Notes under the pieces: model-generated
Seen by the model: the letters and a program-made list of their open reading frames with translations, nothing else
Told to the model about the DNA's origin: nothing
The model's database searches: none
Part shown: positions 1 through 12,748 of the stretch, in pieces
How positions within the stretch are numbered: the stretch's first letter is position 1
How the letters are laid out: every line of letters starts with the position of its first letter
Assembly (NCBI GenBank): GCA_003993805.1
Contig: RSEF01000003.1
Span: 107,373,770 to 107,437,769 of the forward strand
Length of the DNA stretch: 64,000 nt
From: Himantopus leucocephalus
Lineage: Eukaryota > Chordata > Aves > Charadriiformes > Recurvirostridae
Reading direction: 5' to 3'
Program-made: the position numbers and the translations under genes

Positions 1-2700
1 TTGACATGCGTTGTGTGTTTTTTTCTTAATCTTCCTAGGAGTTCTTTACTGTTTTTATAGCACTCAACCTCAACAGCACTCAACTCAGTATTTTGGAAAT
101 AATAATTGTGATTTATCATCAGTCCAGTAGGATTTATCAAATAGTTTGTCTTTTTGCTCTTTGCTATTGGGAAATAATCAATGGTAACTAAAATAATACT
201 TCCAAAGTTAATGTGATTAGTCAAATACCAACATACTGTGTTAATTAAATAATTTTGTGACATCATCAGTAACAGTATTATAGACCACACCTTTGAAAAG
301 GGCATTAAATTAATTCACCTGCTGTTACTCTGCTATATTTATACTCAATCTGTATTGTGTCCAGTGGAAAATTGATAGATTTATATCAGGGATTCAACAA
401 AAGGTTTGCTCTTAATCGTGGAGAAGTGTATACTTCTAAAAATCAGACAAGTGAATCTTAATTTAGGAGACTGGTCATAATTAACAAAAAATTGGTTGAA
501 AATTTAAGTGGGACAGCATAATTCTTACGACATTGAAAGCCTAATGCAGTGCAACTCCTTTTTTGGAAAGACAGAAGAAGAAAAGAAAGTCTTACAGTGA
601 CTGAATTTAATTGAAACTCTGAAAACAATGTACATTTCAGTCTTTCTAGCTTTTTCCACTTAGATCTTTTATTTTGTAACATCTGAGAAGTTAATCATTG
701 CAGAGGTTCAAAGCCATTTCACTACAATTTAAGTACAAAGGGTGCGAAAATCTGTTATAATTTTGCCAATTTCTTTGAAAGAGATATCTCTCAAGAGACA
801 TTATCTGCACCAACATAAAAGAAAAAAAAAACCACAATAGTGATGAGTAGTATTTTTTCCCTTTTTTTTTTCTTTAATCAGAAGTACAAGTCTTAAAATA
901 GTTAATGTATAAATTGAAGGCTTGGGTTTTTTTGTTAGCTTCAACAAATAAATTTTAAAAAGTGCATAGGCACTAAGACAGATGACATTCTATTGTTTTA
1001 TTTCTCTGCTTGAGAAAATAGTTGTTTCAGTGAAGCATTTTGAACCTTCTTAACTTTTTTTGCCCTTTGCCACTTAATGACAGCTTCTTTCTAATGCAGT
1101 TAGCCTTACAATAATCTCTTCATGTCAATTCTTACAGTTGACTTGGACAAGCTAGGTGCTGTTAGTGTCTGAGCCATAAAAGCCCTTGTCATATAAAGCT
1201 AGAATTGTACATCTTAAGTTTGTATTCAGACAGTTAAAACACCAGCTGCTTACTGCTGGAGGCAATATATAGTTTATTTCTCTTTCAATCATGATCCCCA
1301 GCACTTCTGGGGAAGGCAGCCTGAGGAATGATGGCCATTAATATAAATTTGAAGTCAGAGAAAAGATTAACACAGAAAATTTCCATGCTTGTGCCAGCAA
1401 ACATTGACAAACCCCTGTGATTTAAAATACCTCCCTGACAGTTTTGATTATAATTAAATCACAGACATATGGGAGGCGAATAACTGAATGTCATTTGAGC
1501 TGTCTGAGTAGCAAAGAGAAGTTTTAGAAGCAAAGAAACAGGGAACTTGTTTCTTATTAAATGTCACTTCTCTTGCATGTTCCCTGTTCTTCGTTTGGTA
1601 ACTGATGCAGCAGCATAACCAATATATTTGTTGCTAATACTTTCCTGATGTGAAAATTAAAGAGATTCTGACTGTTTACAAAAGGATTTGTATTTTCTTT
1701 GTAGTCCAGAATTATAGTCAATTATATTTTCTGGGAAGATACTCAGGACTTCAGAGAAAACAAGACCTGCTTACCAGATTGGAATACCTTCTGGACTGCA
1801 TGCTTGATCAGCAGTTTCTTGAAAACAACCGATCTGTTACAGATATATGTAACAGCAAGGATATGGTCTGATTGCCTTTGTTTATAAAGTGTCATTATTG
1901 ATTCAGTTCTGAGGAGATTCAAAGTACATAACAGTGAATAAGACAGCTGTGTTGATGACTATAAAGTTTAAAAGGAAAGAATCAATATCTGTTTTTAAAT
2001 CTTTGAAGTGTCTATAATCTGTTATTTTTATTTTCTAGATTACCTTTTATCATGCCGTACATGAACCAAATAAGAGCCTCAGGTGAATTATTTTGCCTTC
2101 AGTGAGCTTTTTCCAGTACTTTGACATGCACAGGTTAGTTACGTTAACCAATGACTTAAATAGCTACTTAAGGTAGACTGAAGCTTAAAATGATTTAATC
2201 TTCATTATTTAATTTATTTTGTATATATACTTAAAATACACAATGTTTTGTACTTGCCTCAAAAATATTTGAGATGATGAATTTTTGAACTCTAATGTCT
2301 TACCAGTGTGTTTTCTTAAATGTCACACACCTGTAGTTCTACTTGGTAATTTATATGAAAAATTTAATGCAATAATAGTGAAATAAACAAGAAGGATCAG
2401 TTGAAATTTAAAATACAGAAAGAAAATAACGTAATTTTATCTTAAAATTCTTTAAATTAAAAAAAAATGATAGAATAATCCCAAAGGAAATTTTAAAAGT
2501 TGGAGGGGAAAAATGGAAATTTGTAACTAGATAAAGGTAATACAAGAAGAGTAGAAGATTCAAATAAGCAGTTTTTCTTATAACATGGCTGTGTAAGTGA
2601 TTTGCTTTGGGTATGCAGATTATTTGCCTCCACAAATTCAGGGTAGTACGTTTCTGAACAATCTCTGAATGATTGTTTAATTTTAGAGTCTTCATTACTT
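1..2700. other. AT-rich non-coding sequence, nothing recognised
   Basis: I see no gene, recognisable transposon or RNA gene. ORFs are below 100 codons with low-complexity, non-domain translations. A short open stretch on the plus strand (about 1709-1871) follows a pyrimidine-rich TTTCTTTGTAG that resembles a splice acceptor, but its translation matches no family I know. The part around 1380-1510 is less repetitive and contains ATTA-rich motifs; it could be conserved non-coding DNA, which cannot be judged without alignment. Confidence 0.55.
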
Positions 2701-3230
2701 AAATGATGGCAGCCTATTTAAGAGCCCTCTGGAGAGAAAGGGAAACCTGGACCAGATGAGAGTAGTCAGTGCAATGGTGCAGAAAAAAATTAGTTTTGCT
2801 GCCCTGAAGGTGAGCTACAAGGTAGTCCTCATCACTGGCCAGGGAAAAATTTACTTTGTGCCAACGAAAAAATGGGTTCCAGGTAAAATAAAGGGGATGC
2901 AAGCAAAAAAAAAGGTAAGGAGGGACTAAGACCTTCTCAGAGGATGGGAATGCCTCAAGGACAGATGCAGTTATAGATTCACTCAAATGGATCAAGAGCT
3001 GCCAAATGGGCAGTTAGAGCTGTGGCAGGGAAATAAAGTATGAAAGCTTTCTGGAGAGCATGAAAACAACAGAGTCAGGTGAACTGTTTTGGGGAAGAAG
3101 TAGACAGAACAGTGCAACTTGCTCAGTGGTAAGCAATTCAGAGATGGAACATTTAGACTGAATTTTAAGACTGGTAATATCCCAGGAAAAAAAAGTTTCA
3201 TTTAGGATAAGAAGGTAATCTTGAGGCTAG
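2701..3230. other. purine-rich block, unidentified
   Basis: The plus strand is unusually rich in A and G compared with its flanks, with many GAGA, GGAA and AAGG runs. The minus-strand ORFs of 69-93 codons here are a by-product of the missing stop codons on the pyrimidine-rich strand. I recognise no transposon consensus. It may be an old, decayed repeat or simply skewed sequence. Confidence 0.35.
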
Positions 3231-5386
3231 ATTCTCCCTTAACCACCATTGTAGTCTAAAAGGTGGTATTTTGATATTTAAGTCACTTTTATTTTAAAAG
3301 TCATACTTAAAATATGCTTAGAAATGATCTTCTGATGTCCATTCATTGATATGAGTGAAGCTAAGAACCAAATATTCTCTGGTTTTGTGTGGGAGGTTAA
3401 ATTGCTGGATTGGCGAGTGTTTAGCCAAGACAAATCAATGACCATAATTTAGCTTTGCAATAGCTACTGCATGCTTTTACCCCTGCGTGAAAAAAGGCAT
3501 CAATAACCTTGAAGTAAGCCTAGAGCAAAAGCAGACACATTCGCAGTTGCCACAGAGCACCTGACAAGTTTAAACTCATACTCTAGCTCAGTATAAAACA
3601 CTTGCACATATATCCATACTGCTATATTATTATCACCAGGTCCACTGTTTACAATTCTTTCAAGATGTCCTTCAGCATGTAACCCAAACTTATAAGATCT
3701 GATAGAACCACAGCTAACTAATTTAACTTATCTGAAAAAATGTAACTTCTGCTTTCTAATCTTCTTCATTTTTATTGTTATCAGAAATTGTTTTTTAAAC
3801 CTCATTGTATCAGATTATTCTAATTCTACTTTCATTGTAGTAAAACTAGTTTGTACTGTCCCTTGTGTTCTGCTGTTTAGCTTTTGCTTTCTATGTACTA
3901 TTCACTTAATTTCTATCATCCTGCACATCCAGATACATCATCCAACAATTTGATATTGACTTAAACCATTACTGAGGTACCACACGTTGCAGAATGCGTT
4001 CCTTCACAGCTCTTTGCTATTTAATCCTGTACTGAAAGAAGTTAAAATTAGAGTGTGATAAATATAAAAAAAGACATTATATCAGACTGTAAACATAGAT
4101 AACTCTAGAGATGAACACACAAACTATTGACATATTTTTGGTGCAGCTGTTTTACTGGTAGGAATAAACCACAAACATTTCTGTTTTTTTTGCAATTTTG
4201 AAGGTTGGCATTCTGACGATTGTCTCTAATAATGTTAGTGCTGGACTCATCATATAGCACAAATCAGGAAAAAACATGTTTTTTTGACCTGTGTATGCTT
4301 AGAGATTAGCATAATGTAAAAAAATACTATTGGAACGAAAGCTCTTTACCTGCTGTGAACATATGTTACCTAGAGCAATTTAGTCTCTTTGGTGTAGATC
4401 TTGCTCTCCTATGTGTTACTGTTATTCTTTCCAGCTGTTGTTCACAATTGACCTATCTAGTCTTCATCTAGAAATTGCTTATTCTCTGTGCTCCAGACAT
4501 GGATCAACTTCAGAGAAGGTGAGGTTAAAAAAAGATAGTTTATGATTCCTTAACAATTTGGAAGAAAGGTATAACTTAACAACTGATTGTAGCAGAATAA
4601 AAGATCATCAGGTGATGAATATGTGTCTTTCAAAATTAACGTTACTTAACACAGGTTTCAAAAAGACAACTATAATGACAACTTTTTTCTGACAATTATT
4701 ACTGAATATGAGCAAAGAGTTAAATCTTCCCTGATCTCCCCTGTTGATTTCTTGTGCTATATATAGAATGAAGGCATGGGACTGTGGAGAACACTAGCTC
4801 AGAATATTATGCAGGATAAGAAGCTCTTTATTTCTTCACCCAAGACAATATATTAAGGGTAGCACTGAGAACAAGGAGTGCGGCTTGCGTGGAGAACTGT
4901 TTCCTCCTCTTCAGACCATAAAAGATTGTATAAACAGCATGGGTGAAGGCTCTGGACCTCACATTCCCCAGGCTGCTGTGGAGGGACTGCAGAGAGGATC
5001 CTTCCTTTGTTTCTAGCACAAAACAAGGACGAATCAAAAAAGTAAATTCTGACTTATTTTGGTCTTTTCTCTGTTCCTGAAGATATGAACTTTGATATCA
5101 GACTTTGCAGATTGGAAGGAGAGTAGAATTTATACCTTAACTGTGGTGTCATCTGTATGATTTATAGAAAGGACTAACCTATGTCAAGTTTTTGCTGGAA
5201 ATACCATTTTTTTATTTTTCAGAATTCTGCAAAAACTTCTGGCAAGCGCAGACTGTGCCTGTATTTTAAAATTCTTCTGACATACAGGACTGGGGCTTCA
5301 TTTTGCTGGGGAATTTTTATTATACACCTTGGAGTGAATTAAACACACCTCTGTGCTTAAATATGAAAAAAAGAAAATAGTAGACA
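3231..5386. other. AT-rich non-coding sequence, nothing recognised
   Basis: No gene, LTR or CR1 signature is visible. A minus-strand ORF of 69 codons at 4828-5037 has no recognisable motif. Confidence 0.5.
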
Positions 5387-5880
5387 ATGCATTGGATACA
5401 GTCCTACCTCCATAAGCGGTTCTACAGGGACACTGCAAACACGCCTCATAAATGGATTCCTCATACACACGTGCACCAGTGTCACAGTCTTGTGAGTGTC
5501 AGCATGGGGCACCTCAGACCAGCCTTGGGTTCATTGCCCAGCACAGCTCTGCTGCCCAAAGGTGGCCCCTGAACACTCCTATTCCAGGGTGGCTACAATA
5601 CAATGCTGAGGCTGTTTCTTTTCTCATCACCAAGGGAAACTTTACTCCCTTACAGGGAGTCTTTCTGTCTCTAGCGTTCCTGCTTCCAGCCAGTTTAACT
5701 TCTTCTGCACCATTGTGCCTTCTTGCCCTCCATGCCAGATCATTCCTTGGTCACAAATTACCACTGCTGAGAAGTTACAATTTCAATTTTCCTTTCAGTT
5801 TCTTAGGGTTGCTTTGGCAGCTTGTAGTTGCCAATAGGAGTCTGATGATGGGTACAAGCAAGATATGGCAATGCTGAGAG
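5387..5880. other. GC-richer block with a 141-codon open frame, unidentified
   Basis: This block is noticeably less AT-rich than its surroundings. It carries the longest non-transposon plus-strand open frame in the left part of the window (5452-5877). The translation is rich in Ser, Leu and Pro with one Leu/Phe-rich stretch, and shows no domain, signal peptide or repeat that I recognise. There is no promoter or convincing splice site at its ends. I treat it as probably non-coding; an old repeat or a lineage-specific transcript are alternatives. Confidence 0.25.
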
Positions 5881-6216
5881 CCACAGGTGGAGTCCTGGAG
5901 GGAAAAGGATTAAAGGGAAGGTGGAAGAGGTGCGTAATGAATGAATTAATAAGCTGGGACTTTCAAAGAAGTTGATGGCTACTAAGGATGTGGGCTGTGA
6001 GAGTTGTTTGAAAGAGACTTCTAGGTTCCTGTGCTTGATTCTGTTTAGGGGATAGTATTCTCCTCAACCTGTCATCCTCCCCACATACTGCCATGCATTG
6101 CCACCTATTCTTTTCCTTACATCTCCTTTGTTTCTTTTATACTTTTCACTGGTACTTTTTTGTCAGTCAGAAAAAATGATACTTTTACGTATTGAAGACT
6201 TACTGTATTTTAGTGA
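5881..6216. other. non-coding sequence left of the first LTR
   Basis: No recognisable feature. It ends at the left target-site duplication of the LTR that begins at 6222. Confidence 0.5.
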
Positions 6217-6787
6217 TTTAGTGTTCCAGTTTTGGCTGGGATGGAGTTCATTATCTTCATAGTAGCTTGTATAATTTGGATTTGTGACCAAAACAGTATT
6301 GTTAACAAAGGGAAGCTTTAGCTGCTGCTGAGCAGTGCTTACACAGCGTCTTTTGTGTTTCTCATACCACCTCCACCAGCAGGTAGGCTGTGGGTGCACA
6401 GGGAGTAGGGAGGAGACACAGCTGAGACGGCTGACCCCAACTGACCAAAGGGATATCCCATACAATTTGATGTTGCGCTCAGCAATAAAAGCTGGGGGCA
6501 GGAGGAAGGGGGGATGTTCAGAGTGAAGGCTTTTGTCTTCCCACATAAGTGTTATGTGTGATGGAGCCCTGCTTTCCAGGAGATGCCTGAACACCTGCCT
6601 GATGATGGGAAGTAGTGAATGAATTCCTTGTTTTTCTTTGCTTATGTATAGCTTTTGCTTTACCGATTAAACTGTCTTTATCTCAGCCCATGAGTTTTCT
6701 CCCTTTTACCCCCATCCCACTGGGAGGGAGGGAGGGAGTGGCTTTGTGGGGCTGAGCTGCCTAGCAGGTTTAAAACACAACATCTAG
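6217..6787 (+). mobile_element. solo ERV LTR, family A, plus orientation, with TSD
   Basis: The element body is 6222-6782 (561 bp). It starts TGTTCCAGTTTTGGCTGGGA and ends in TTTAAAACACAACA, so it has the TG...CA ends of a retroviral LTR. The flanks are TTTAG (6217-6221) and TCTAG (6783-6787), a 5-bp target-site duplication with one mismatch. A TATA-like AATAAAAG lies near 6484 and a GGGA run near 6721. The same family occurs on the minus strand at 7030-7603 and, interrupted, at 30261-31540. No gag, pol or env sequence is attached, so this is a solo LTR left by recombination. The sequence resembles LTRs widespread in bird genomes. A 5-bp TSD fits ERVL or some class I elements; the exact family needs a repeat library. 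Confidence 0.88.
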
Positions 6788-7029
6788 TAAAATATATAGA
6801 GACCTGAGAAGAAATGGCATGCATACAAGATAGCAGCTTTGCGCAGGACCTTTAAAGCTCACAAGAAAATAATTTAAAGTGCTTAGTGCTTCCCATGCTT
6901 CCCACTGGTGACTTGCTGTTTGGATTGGAGGTCAAATATAGATAGCAAAGCATTTATAATAAAGAATTATTTTAAAAAAATACAATATTTATAGTATTAA
7001 AAAACAAGAATCAAGTTTTTGAGTATTAA
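6783..7029. other. spacer between two inverted LTRs
   Basis: About 247 bp of AT-rich sequence separates the two oppositely oriented LTRs. It contains both inner TSD copies and nothing else I recognise. Confidence 0.6.
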
Positions 7030-7608
7030 TATCATGGTTTAACCCCAGCCAGCAACTAGGACCACACAGCCACGCACTGACTCCCCTTGGTTGGGATGGG
7101 GGAGCAAATCAGAAGAGTAAAAGTGAGAAAACTCATGAGTTAAGGTAAAGACAGTTTAAAGCAAAAGCTGCACACGCAAGCAAAGCAAACGAACAAATTC
7201 ATTCACTGCTTCCCATCAGTGGGCAGCTGTTCAGCCATCTCCAGGAAAGCAGGGCTCCATCATGCCTACCAGTTACTTGGGAAGGCAAAACGCCATCACT
7301 CCAAACGTCTCCCCCTTCGTTCTTCTTCCCTCAGTTTTACATACTGATCATGACATCACATGGCGTGGAATATCCCTTTGGTCAGTTGGGGTCAGCCGTC
7401 TCAGCTGTGTCTCCTCCCAACTCCCTGTGCACCCCCAGCCCACTTGCTGGTGGGGCCGTATGAGGAGCAGAAAAGGCCTTGGCTTCTTAGCAACAGAAAA
7501 AAAAAAATCAGAGCGTTATTGACACTATTTCCCAAATTCAAAACCCAGCACCATACCAGCCACTAGTAAGAAAGTTAACTCTATCCCAGCTGAAACCATG
7601 ACAATTAA
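7025..7608 (-). mobile_element. solo ERV LTR, family A, minus orientation, with perfect TSD
   Basis: The element body is 7030-7603 (574 bp). On the plus strand it reads from TATCATGGTTTAACCCCAGC to GCTGAAACCATGACA, the reverse complement of a family A LTR. A perfect 5-bp duplication ATTAA flanks it (7025-7029 and 7604-7608). The left terminal TG has decayed to TA. Internal blocks such as GATATCCC/GGGATATCC, the GGTCAGTTGGGGTCAG segment and AGATAAAGACAG-like stretches match the copy at 30261-31540. The ORFs here (for example 7262-7522) arise inside the LTR and are not genes. No internal retroviral sequence remains. Confidence 0.9.
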
Positions 7609-9053
7609 AAAGGCTGTGACTATCATGCTTGCATATCAGCTTCCCACAGCACTGCTTTATAAATCCCCTGTCCTCTGAGTCCTGCAGAAATTCAGGATCC
7701 ATTTCCTATAAATGGAACATCCACGAGGTCCAGTTGTCATATTCCTTCCTTACTACAGGATAAGTAAATCTCCTTTTCTTACCTTCCAGTCCTGATCCGC
7801 GCCCCCCCCCCNCCCCCCCCCCCCCCCCCCCCCTTAAGTATACAGGCAAGTGTAAGTGCATTGTGCTTTCCAGCAGATATTTTAAGAACAAAGTTTGGTC
7901 AGAAGTGAGAGGATAGGGTCAGATTTATTTCAGTTTTCCAAAAGCTTTGTGACTTAGTGCAGGCAGATCCCCCCTCTCTGATTTAAACTTCTTTTATTCC
8001 CTAGGTGATCCCTGCATAGCGATCAAGGCTATGTATTACATACTACAAACTGGAAAATGCAGGGATTATTCAATGATTTCAGGATGCAGATTAAAACGTG
8101 GACATTTTTCTTATAAATACTGTGATATAGTAATATAAACATACTGAGTGTATTTTCCTGTCTGGCCTGAAAAATCAACTATCAGCTCACTCTTCTAGAT
8201 CCATGTATTAGATTAAGTACTTTAAGACTACTGCTTTCTGGGCTTTATTTCTTTACAGCTCCCTGTGCAAATCAGGAGCAATGTCCAAAATTCTTAAGCT
8301 GTCTTGACATTTTTGATGTTTGAAATATTATGCCAGAGTCTGATATCTGTTTCTGGACCCGTGGTTGGTTAGTAATGCCCAGGACAACTTCAAGACTGAA
8401 ATACAGCTTCTTAGTTGAGACCGGTTCACTTTTACAAGGGCACTCCATGCTTAAAGTGCAAGTTACATCCTGAGTGTGGATGCTCATTGTTTGTCCCTCC
8501 AGCTTTCTTTTCTGTTGCTGCAGTAAAAATGGAAGCTAAATAAAATGACTAGGGTCTTTCCTTGTGGGATCTTTCAGATACTTAGAAGAGGCATAGGAAG
8601 ATATGTGATTTGTATAGATTTTCAGCTCAAAGTGAACGTAACTGCTTGAGACATAATTGGGTATCAAGTACAGAATCCTGGAGGGTTTTTTTGATCTCAG
8701 AACATTTTAGCAGTTACGCTGTAAATGTATCCATATAGCTTATATGGCAAAACAAAATGCCTTCAGCACTGCTTCAAAACCATTTTCCATATCAAATTAT
8801 GTGTCCCAAAACGTACGGAAAAAGGTGTGATATAATGTATAGAAAGGCAAACGTGTGGAGTTACTTAATGTCTGGACTAAAAGAAAATTGCAGTTATAGA
8901 GATTACTTGTGATGTATCTCACAGCTCACAAGCTTTGTTTATGACAGACATGATTTTCAGTGAAATTCTCATGCACTACTGCAAATTTCCAGTTTGAGGA
9001 CTCATGATGGCTTTTTTTTTGCTAGCTGACAGCATTTAACTATCTCAATATTA
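7609..9053. other. non-coding sequence with a poly-C tract
   Basis: Apart from the C homopolymer at 7802-7833 I see no transposon or gene. A minus-strand ORF across the poly-C tract (7706-7891) is an artefact of the homopolymer. Confidence 0.5.
7802..7833. repeat. poly-C homopolymer with one undetermined base
   Basis: About 32 C residues with an N at 7812. The length is probably uncertain because polymerases and base callers fail in such tracts. The complementary G-run could form a G-quadruplex. Confidence 0.95.
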
Positions 9054-9697
9054 TTACATTCTCTCGGTTTCTGAAACAGAATGGTTTTGATCAAGCTGAC
9101 TATCGTGAATGATCCCTGGATTGTTGTGAATGATCCCCAAACTGTGCATAAGAATTTTGGGAAGTGCTGGCCATTCTAACAATCTAACATAGATTTCCAG
9201 TGCCTGGGCTATTGCCCGAACACTTTTTGTTTTACTAGCACAATCGTAAGCTTTGAGTGTCCCTGACTGGTTTTTCACTCCTGCTTCATCTCTTAAAAAT
9301 TCTATACCAGCTGTAAGCTGTACGTGGCACAATGCACCAAAAGGGATCAACTTTATAGGCTCTCATTAAGCTGCTCTAGTGCACAGCAGAATCACCATGG
9401 TTTCACTGTCTGTAAAGCCTTATAGTAAAAAGTGCTTTTTGGTTCCGTAATGCATAAAGCTCTGCATTCTTTAATGTTCTGAACCAGAAAATCATGTAAA
9501 TATTTTTACATTTCCTGTTCATCGAGAAGTTTAAGACAAGTTGGTCTGTTTTTCAAAGAAAGCTGAATTAGTTTTGAAGCTTGAGCTGTGGCAAATGTGT
9601 ATTCTTTCATTTTGACAGTAAGAGGGAAGGGATTTAATTTTTGTTTTAGTTTTGTACCTGCATATTCCATTTTGTTATCTTTTTTGGGTAATTCCAT
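9054..9697 (-). pseudogene. possible decayed coding sequence of unknown origin
   Basis: Reading the minus strand from 9697 downward, a 63-codon open frame (9697-9506) ends at a TAA. The same frame then continues through about 36 sense codons to a TGA near 9392 and further stops near 9353. Another frame opens around 9362 and runs to 9054; it includes the segment RAIAQALEIYVRLLEWPALPK. The composition (amphipathic, Leu/Ala/Lys/Glu-rich, little low complexity) is more protein-like than the other chance ORFs of the window. Two or three stops and at least one frameshift would be needed, so it cannot be a working gene in this form. I do not recognise the family. Alternatives are an old processed pseudogene, an internal transposon segment, or chance. 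Confidence 0.25.
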
Positions 9698-10090
9698 TTT
9701 TCATTTTTCTTAAAAAAACCCTAACATATTGTTCAGGGATATTCTTTTATATGTTGTTGATAGAATAAGATGAAAACCTAACAGAATGAATCTTCAGTTT
9801 GGAAGAATCCTGAACTGAATTTGTGATAATATTATATTTACTATAAATCTTTCAAAGTATTATCCAGCTATTTATAATCCAAAATATGTTTAGATAACTT
9901 TCTTGCTTGAAGTTCAGTTTAATTTATATGGGAGAAAGGTATTGTAACATTTTTGTAACCTATTTGTACCTTTTACTAGACCCAGTGACAAAGCTGGAAA
10001 AATATATCAAAGTTTTGGTCCTACAAACTTTTCTTCATTGTTGTCCAGAGAGTTTTTATTATCTCCATCTTCTAAACTGTTGATAAGTTG

Positions 10091-10172
10091 ACTGGACAAG
10101 GTTTTGAGCAATGTGTTCTTGACTTCCAGAGATCCCTTCCAACCTAAAAACTATAATGATTCCGTAATAAAA
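10091..10172 (+). mobile_element. CR1: CR1 LINE 3' end fragment
   Basis: The stretch CTGGACAAGGTTTTGAGCAA...GAGATCCCTTCCAACCTA...ATGATTC matches the last 80 or so bases of the CR1 3' untranslated region, read 5' to 3' on this strand. It is a heavily 5'-truncated, diverged copy. The terminal octamer repeat is reduced to ATGATTCCG. Confidence 0.75.
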
Positions 10173-11440
10173 TACGACTAAAGTTTTTTCCTTTTCTTAT
10201 CTATCTCCTTTTATATCCAGTGGGGATCCCTACTGTTTACTCTTCAAGTTAGCAGGAAGTTTGGGGTTAGAAGCAGTGGGGCTGGTATGACTCTAAGTAT
10301 GCTTTGAACTTCTGGACACACTGAGGCAATTGCTGACCCACATAGAGGCCAGGTCAAGTCATGCTACACCTGCCTGAGCCATAATCCAGATATCTCATGT
10401 ACTTTTGAAACAATATGCTTTCATTATCTGCAGATACATAAGATGATATCTGGGTCTTCATGATACTGACATCTTGTTGTGTTTTACATGAGTAAATGAG
10501 CTACATGAGCAGCCTGAATCCAGACCTATGTAGAAGATCTACTGATCAGGCTAAATTCAACCTGCCCTCTGTTTAATTTTCTCCTTAATTCTTCACCTCT
10601 AACAGAGTTACTCATCTTCAGAAGAAGGTGCCCTCCACATAATACCTATAATCTGGATTGCCACTCTATTTGAAATTCCTGTATTTGAGGAAGGCAGGTA
10701 TCCAAGCCTGCCACTTCCTCAGAAAAATCTTCTGTCCAGTAGGTTCTTGTACAGAAGGTGGATGGTAGTTTTAATGACACTGAGCTTTGGAGAAGTCTGG
10801 CTGTTGGTTGCCATATGAACTTATTGTAGGTTTCTGGTTAAACGGAATATTGATGCCTCCCACTTCCCGTTAAGGAATAGATAGCAGTAGCAAATGTAAA
10901 ATCTGAGTCTTTTTCTGAAACTTAGATGCTCTCTTTGTTGGGAATTTATGGGGTAGAAGTATCAAGCTTTTCTGTATTCGTTCCCAGCTCTGCCATTTTT
11001 TCCTGCGTAACTGTGGGCAGTCAGTTCTCCCATATGCATTTTGTCTACTTAGATTAAAGGATGTGTAAGTGGTTGAATTTTACTACCTGTATATGCAGTG
11101 CCTAGAACAGTGGTAATAATTAGGCAGCATGGTGATACAAATACATAGAAATGGACCTTAGAAGATTTATTGTTTCTGCACAAGTCTACTCCAAAGAATA
11201 AGTATTATATATCATACCCAAGATTTAAATTCTGTAGTTCTTTTATTTGTTAAAAATATGTTAACCACAAGGAATATATCTTACATCATTATGAAATAAA
11301 TCTTTCAGTGAAATAAACAGTGGTTCTAAATTTACTTTCCCTATGTCCAGGTAAAATCTGATGTGGACAACTGTGTTTGTTGTGGTGTGCATTTATCAAT
11401 GAACTGTTATGTAGGATCCTTTTAATGTTTCCTGGGGTGG
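10173..11440. other. non-coding sequence, nothing recognised
   Basis: No gene or repeat signature noticed between two CR1 fragments. Confidence 0.5.
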
Positions 11441-11706
11441 AATCATAGAATCATAGAATTGTTAAGGTTGGAAGGGGCCTTCAAGATCATCAAGGCCAAC
11501 CATTAACCTAACCTGACAAAACCACTTCTAAACCATATCCCCAAGTACCGCGTCTACCCTTTTTTTAAACACCTCCAGGGATGGCGAATCCACCACCTCC
11601 CTGGGCAGCCTAGTCCAATGTCGGATAACCCTTTCAGTGAAAAAATTTTTCCTAATATCCAACCTAAACCTCACCTGGCATAACTTGAACCCATAAGGGT
11701 GAGGGA
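11441..11706 (-). mobile_element. CR1: CR1 LINE fragment, 3' end
   Basis: On the plus strand it begins AATCATAGAATCATAGAATT, the inverted CR1 terminal octamers, followed by AAGGTTGGAAGGGGCC and TCATCAAGGCCAACC. It then includes the block ACACCTCCAGGGATGG through CCCTGGGCAGCC and TTTCAGTGAAAAAAT, all in CR1 order. About 265 bp of the 3' end survive; the rest is missing through 5' truncation, which is usual for CR1. It is moderately diverged, so not recent. Confidence 0.93.
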
Positions 11707-12748
11707 CTTTTAAATTAATATTACTTATGAAAGTAGTTCTGTCATGAATATTAAATAAAATTAATGTTCATGAGTGACTTCAGTTCAGAACTGCATTCTT
11801 TTAAGCTCGTGGACATTTTTCATTCCTCTAATAGGTACACAATACCTTCATGATATTATTGGAAATACTGATGGATAATTCATGGGTATAGAAGACAGGT
11901 ACTGCTTGTATACACTTCTAGAGACTTTCAAGGAATAATTTAAAAAAAACAAAAAACAAAAACAAACCCACCACACTTTAAGTGAAGACCAGAACAGAAA
12001 AAAAAAAAAAAATGTCCTGAATTCCTCCAAAGGTGGTCACAGTCATCTTGCTTCTAGAAGCAGGAAGTTACAAATGGTTCCCTTGTGTCCCTTCTGAGAA
12101 AAGCTGGGAACTGGGACTCAGATCTTTGTTACTAGACATCTGCTCCATTTAGCTGGTTTTTGTTCACTACGCTGATCTCAGAAAATTATTTCATTGACTC
12201 TGCCTTAGGGCATCTGCCACACTGCCACTTCAATCAAATATATGCTCCAAAGGGAACATATGCAGTGATAAACCAAAAGACAAAGTAACCCGTTACATCT
12301 GAGAAAAAGCTTTAATGAAACATCATGAAATCATTAAAAGGTGATTATTTTGAATATGCAAGTAAATGATGGATCCATAGTGGAATTTGTTGACACTTAA
12401 ACTGCAATAAATCAATAGGGGTAAAGTGTTGTCGACTTCTTCTAGACCAAATAGTGTAATTAATATTTCTAGGAAAAAAGTATTTCTGAAGAACCTTTAA
12501 CATTTTTCACTTTATTGCAAAGAAGAAATATGTATGTCAGTTTCTAATACTTTAATTTGGTGAGGACATACATTCTGATTTTTCTGATATACACTTGATG
12601 TTTAATACGTAGGTGGAATTTTCAAGAATGTATAATGAAACTGCCCAAGTATTAATATTTATTAGCTATTCATGTGTCCAGAGATAAAGATAATTCCAGG
12701 TCAGAAGTTATCATTTGACCCAATGGTTATCCAGCTTGACATTGTGAT
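11707..12748. other. non-coding sequence with A-rich tracts
   Basis: A-rich runs are present at about 11941-11970 and 11998-12013; the minus-strand Phe-rich ORF at 11848-12030 only reflects these. Otherwise nothing is recognised. Confidence 0.5.

Noticed and set aside
5452..5877. 141-codon plus-strand ORF as a gene
   Set aside because: No domain, no promoter or splice context and no recognisable relatives; kept only as an unidentified GC-richer block.
6163..6594. 143-codon minus-strand ORF
   Set aside because: Covers the antisense of the family A LTR and its left flank; the same frame is not kept in the other copies.
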